Part shown: one piece after another, positions 6,132 to 7,855 of the stretch
How positions within the stretch are numbered: position 1 is the first letter of the stretch
Layout: the number at the start of each line of letters is the position of its first letter
Assembly (NCBI GenBank): GCA_947505025.1
Contig: CANNIJ010000073.1
Location: forward strand, 1 to 7,855
Reading direction: 5' to 3'
Length of the DNA: 7,855 nt
Source: Legionellaceae bacterium
Lineage (GTDB): Bacteria; Pseudomonadota; Gammaproteobacteria; Legionellales; Legionellaceae
The notes under the pieces: generated by a model
The model's input: the letters and a program-made list of their open reading frames with translations, nothing else
Databases searched by the model: none
What the model was told of the DNA's origin: nothing
Made by a program: the position numbers and the translations under genes

Positions 6132-6359
6132 TTATGATATATGGAATGCCTGAGGAATTATTACTGGCTCATCTGGGTTAATTGAGGTATTAGGCAAACT
6201 ATATTGAACTGGATTTTCATAGCTTTCTGGGTAAAGTGAGCTGTTGTTACCTGCGGGCATGGGAATCGTAGTGTTACTACTTGTAGCACCATCAATCATA
6301 CAACCAGAGATCCCCAGTAAGCATATGTATAAGCCTAAGTTTTTGGATAGTGTATACAT
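6132..6359 (-). CDS. Small putative lipoprotein
   Basis: This 75-residue protein has a type II signal peptide: K6, a hydrophobic stretch LGLYICLLG, then the lipobox ISGC with the lipidated cysteine at C20. The mature part is only 56 residues, rich in Ser, Asn, Thr and Pro, with few charges and no recognisable domain. It should be anchored to the inner or outer membrane facing the periplasm; I2 after the cysteine region gives M21, not Asp, at the +2 position, so outer-membrane sorting is favoured in the E. coli scheme (inference). AGGGG (6366-6370) lies 6 bases before the ATG. The gene is divergent from the dGTPase gene, with 73 bases between the two ATGs, and ends at a strong hairpin. Family unknown. 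Confidence 0.7.
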   Translation of the reverse strand: MYTLSKNLGLYICLLGISGCMIDGATSSNTTIPMPAGNNSSLYPESYENPVQYSLPNTSINPDEPVIIPQAFHIS

Positions 6360-6432
6360 GGTTAGCCCCTGTTGTTTTATAGTGTCTTCATATATTATCT
6401 GTAATTAGAGGATAAACTTTAGGTAAAAATTG

Positions 6433-7752
6433 ATGTGGACGCAGCGTCGCTCAGGTTATGTACATCAACGTGACTCCCAGGATCATCGTGATCCTTATGA
6501 GCGTGATCGAACGCGCGTGATTCATTGCCCAGCATTTCGTCGATTGCAGCGTAAAACACAAATTTTAGGCACCGATCTTGGAGATTTTCATCGAACTAGA
6601 TTAACTCATTCACTTGAAGTCTCATCGATAGGCTGTAGCATAGTACGGCATTTTATCCGGCATCACTCTCAACCAGAATTAGAGTCGATTTTACCTTCAG
6701 AAGATTTGATGAATGTAGTTTGTTTATTACATGACATTGGTCACCCACCATTTGGCCATGGTGGGGAGGTTGCGCTTAATTATATGATGCGCCATCATGG
6801 TGGGTTTGAGGGTAATGCGCAAACCCTGCGTTTAGTGACTAAATTAGAGAAAAGCTATGGTATGTATGGACTTGATTTGACCAGAAGATCTCTGCTGGGT
6901 TTGCTGAAATATCCTGTACCTTGGTCACGTGTGGTGCGTACAGAATCACCGATCAGCTCAGTGCCTGTCATACATGGCACATTGCGGATGAATGACTGGC
7001 TGCCGCCAAAAGCTTACTTTGATTCGGAGGGATCTGAGGTGGCCTGGATTCTTGAACCATTTCAACCACAAGATCGAGCTACATTTCAGTCTTTATCACG
7101 TGAGCCAGATCCGTTGCGTCATGGATGTGCCACTCATCATATGTTTGATTGTTCTATAATGGATATTGCAGATGATATTGCATATGGTGTACATGATTTG
7201 GAGGATGCGATTCATTTGCATTTAATCGTCAGATCACATTTAGATACCATGGAATTTAATGCTTTTATCAAAGATACATCATTTAAAGACCAAAATATTT
7301 TAGACCGGTTATTTAGTCCTCATTTAGACGTGCGCAAGCAAGCAATTGGAGAGTTGGTTAATTACTTTATTACACACATGGAAGTTGTTAGGACCCCAGA
7401 TGTTTTCGAACATCCATTATTATCTTACACGGTTAAATTAACCGAACCAGCCCGAGCACTTTTAGATTACCTGATCCAATGTATTTATAAAAACGTGATT
7501 GACTCACAGCAAGCACGCACATGCGAGTTTGGTGGTCAAATGGTAGTTCAGAGATTATTTGAAGCCTTAAGTTCAAATCCAGGGGCATTGTTGGAGCAAG
7601 CCGCACGTGCGTTGTTTTTGGAAGCGGAGAATGAGCAACAAGCATACAGGGTTGTTTGTGATTATATAGCCAACATGACAGACGATTATGCCTATAACAT
7701 GTATGAAAGATTGTTTGGCTTTAATGCTAGAACGATGTTTGATCGTTCTTAA
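6433..7752 (+). CDS. dgt: dGTPase-family HD-domain triphosphohydrolase
   Basis: Family members hydrolyse dGTP, and often other dNTPs, to the deoxynucleoside and triphosphate in the cytoplasm. The 439 residues match the 'dGTP triphosphohydrolase-like, type 2' group (about 440 residues), which includes proteins described as anti-phage dNTP-depleting enzymes. The N-terminal signature is HRDPYERDRTRVIHCPAFRR followed by LQRKTQ. HD-domain metal ligands are visible: H59 (RLTHSLEV), H100-D101 (LLHDIGHPPFGHGGE, with H104 and H109) and an aspartate in MDIADDIAYGVHD (244-255). FEGNAQTLR (125-133) is also typical. The ATG at 6433 is chosen; a TTG at 6430 would add one residue and sits 6 rather than 9 bases from the weak AGG site, so it cannot be excluded. 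It is divergent from the lipoprotein gene and faces tRNA-Glu. No defence partner genes are beside it, so a housekeeping role is as likely as defence. Confidence 0.93.
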   Translation: MWTQRRSGYVHQRDSQDHRDPYERDRTRVIHCPAFRRLQRKTQILGTDLGDFHRTRLTHSLEVSSIGCSIVRHFIRHHSQPELESILPSEDLMNVVCLLHDIGHPPFGHGGEVALNYMMRHHGGFEGNAQTLRLVTKLEKSYGMYGLDLTRRSLLGLLKYPVPWSRVVRTESPISSVPVIHGTLRMNDWLPPKAYFDSEGSEVAWILEPFQPQDRATFQSLSREPDPLRHGCATHHMFDCSIMDIADDIAYGVHDLEDAIHLHLIVRSHLDTMEFNAFIKDTSFKDQNILDRLFSPHLDVRKQAIGELVNYFITHMEVVRTPDVFEHPLLSYTVKLTEPARALLDYLIQCIYKNVIDSQQARTCEFGGQMVVQRLFEALSSNPGALLEQAARALFLEAENEQQAYRVVCDYIANMTDDYAYNMYERLFGFNARTMFDRS

Positions 7753-7798
7753 CATATACTAATTCATAGCAGATTAATATTTATGCAGGCCATAGATA

Positions 7799-7855
7799 TG
7801 GCGTCCCCAAGGGGATTCGAACCCCTGTCGCCGCCGTGAAAGGGCAGTGTCCTAG
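7799..7855 (-). tRNA. tRNA-Glu (anticodon UUC), truncated by window edge
   Basis: The minus strand shows the 3' three-quarters of a tRNA: the anticodon arm CTGCC-CTTTCAC-GGCGG with anticodon TTC at 7840-7838, the T arm with GGTTCGAATCC, and an acceptor end GGGGAC-G with an encoded CCA at 7801-7799. The sequence closely matches gammaproteobacterial tRNA-Glu. The 5' acceptor strand and D arm lie to the right of the window. The 3' end is 46 bases from the dGTPase stop, and the two genes converge. Confidence 0.95.

Noticed and set aside
6360..6432. Promoters for the divergent lipoprotein and dGTPase genes
   Set aside because: TATAAA (6376-6381, minus) with ATTACA 18 bases upstream looks promoter-like, but its start would leave a leader of only about 11 bases. 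No good plus-strand pair was found for the dGTPase gene, so no promoter is called.
7433..7755. Two short open frames on the minus strand (7433-7645 and 7573-7755)
   Set aside because: They are antisense to the conserved C-terminal region of the dGTPase and have no start signals or family features.
1..7855. CRISPR array, insertion sequence or integrase
   Set aside because: No regularly spaced direct repeats, transposase or recombinase motifs, or terminal inverted repeats around a gene were seen.

Overview
The window looks like part of a moderately AT-rich gammaproteobacterial chromosome. DnaE aligns almost residue for residue with the Escherichia coli polymerase III alpha subunit, and the partial tRNA-Glu(UUC) is close to the E. 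coli one. The AT-rich codon use and the run of small envelope or secreted proteins, including a chagasin-type inhibitor, would fit a Legionella/Coxiella-like lineage. That placement is inference and was not tested by any search.

Layout. Positions 1-3111 (+) hold the 3' nine-tenths of dnaE; its first ~108 codons lie left of the window. Overlapping its stop is a secreted protein made of two copies of a six-cysteine domain (3102-3686, +). A 54-residue protein (3754-3918, +) follows and is fused by an ATGA stop/start to a fumarylacetoacetate hydrolase-fold enzyme (3915-4784, +). The strand then switches. The 3' end of that enzyme overlaps, tail to tail, an exported I42/chagasin-type cysteine protease inhibitor (5118-4753, -), which lies downstream of a cysteine-rich small membrane protein (5412-5149, -) in an apparent two-gene operon. 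A perfect 25-bp dyad lies upstream of that pair. Next come an unrecognised 145-residue protein with a C-terminal membrane segment (5950-5513, -), a strong 16-bp-stem hairpin, and a 75-residue lipoprotein (6359-6132, -). Divergent from the lipoprotein is a dGTPase-family HD phosphohydrolase (6433-7752, +), followed by a convergent, truncated tRNA-Glu gene (7855-7799, -).

How the parts relate. DnaE (replication), the dGTPase (dNTP pools, possibly phage defence) and tRNA-Glu are core-type genes. Between them sits about 3.3 kb of small, mostly exported or membrane proteins with little obvious shared pathway. The best-supported functional links are the ATGA-coupled small protein/FAH enzyme pair and the cysteine-rich membrane protein/I42 inhibitor pair. 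No insertion sequence, integrase, CRISPR array or clear gene cassette was seen. I do not see a demonstrably new multi-gene system; the two coupled pairs and the tandem six-cysteine protein are the most interesting leads.
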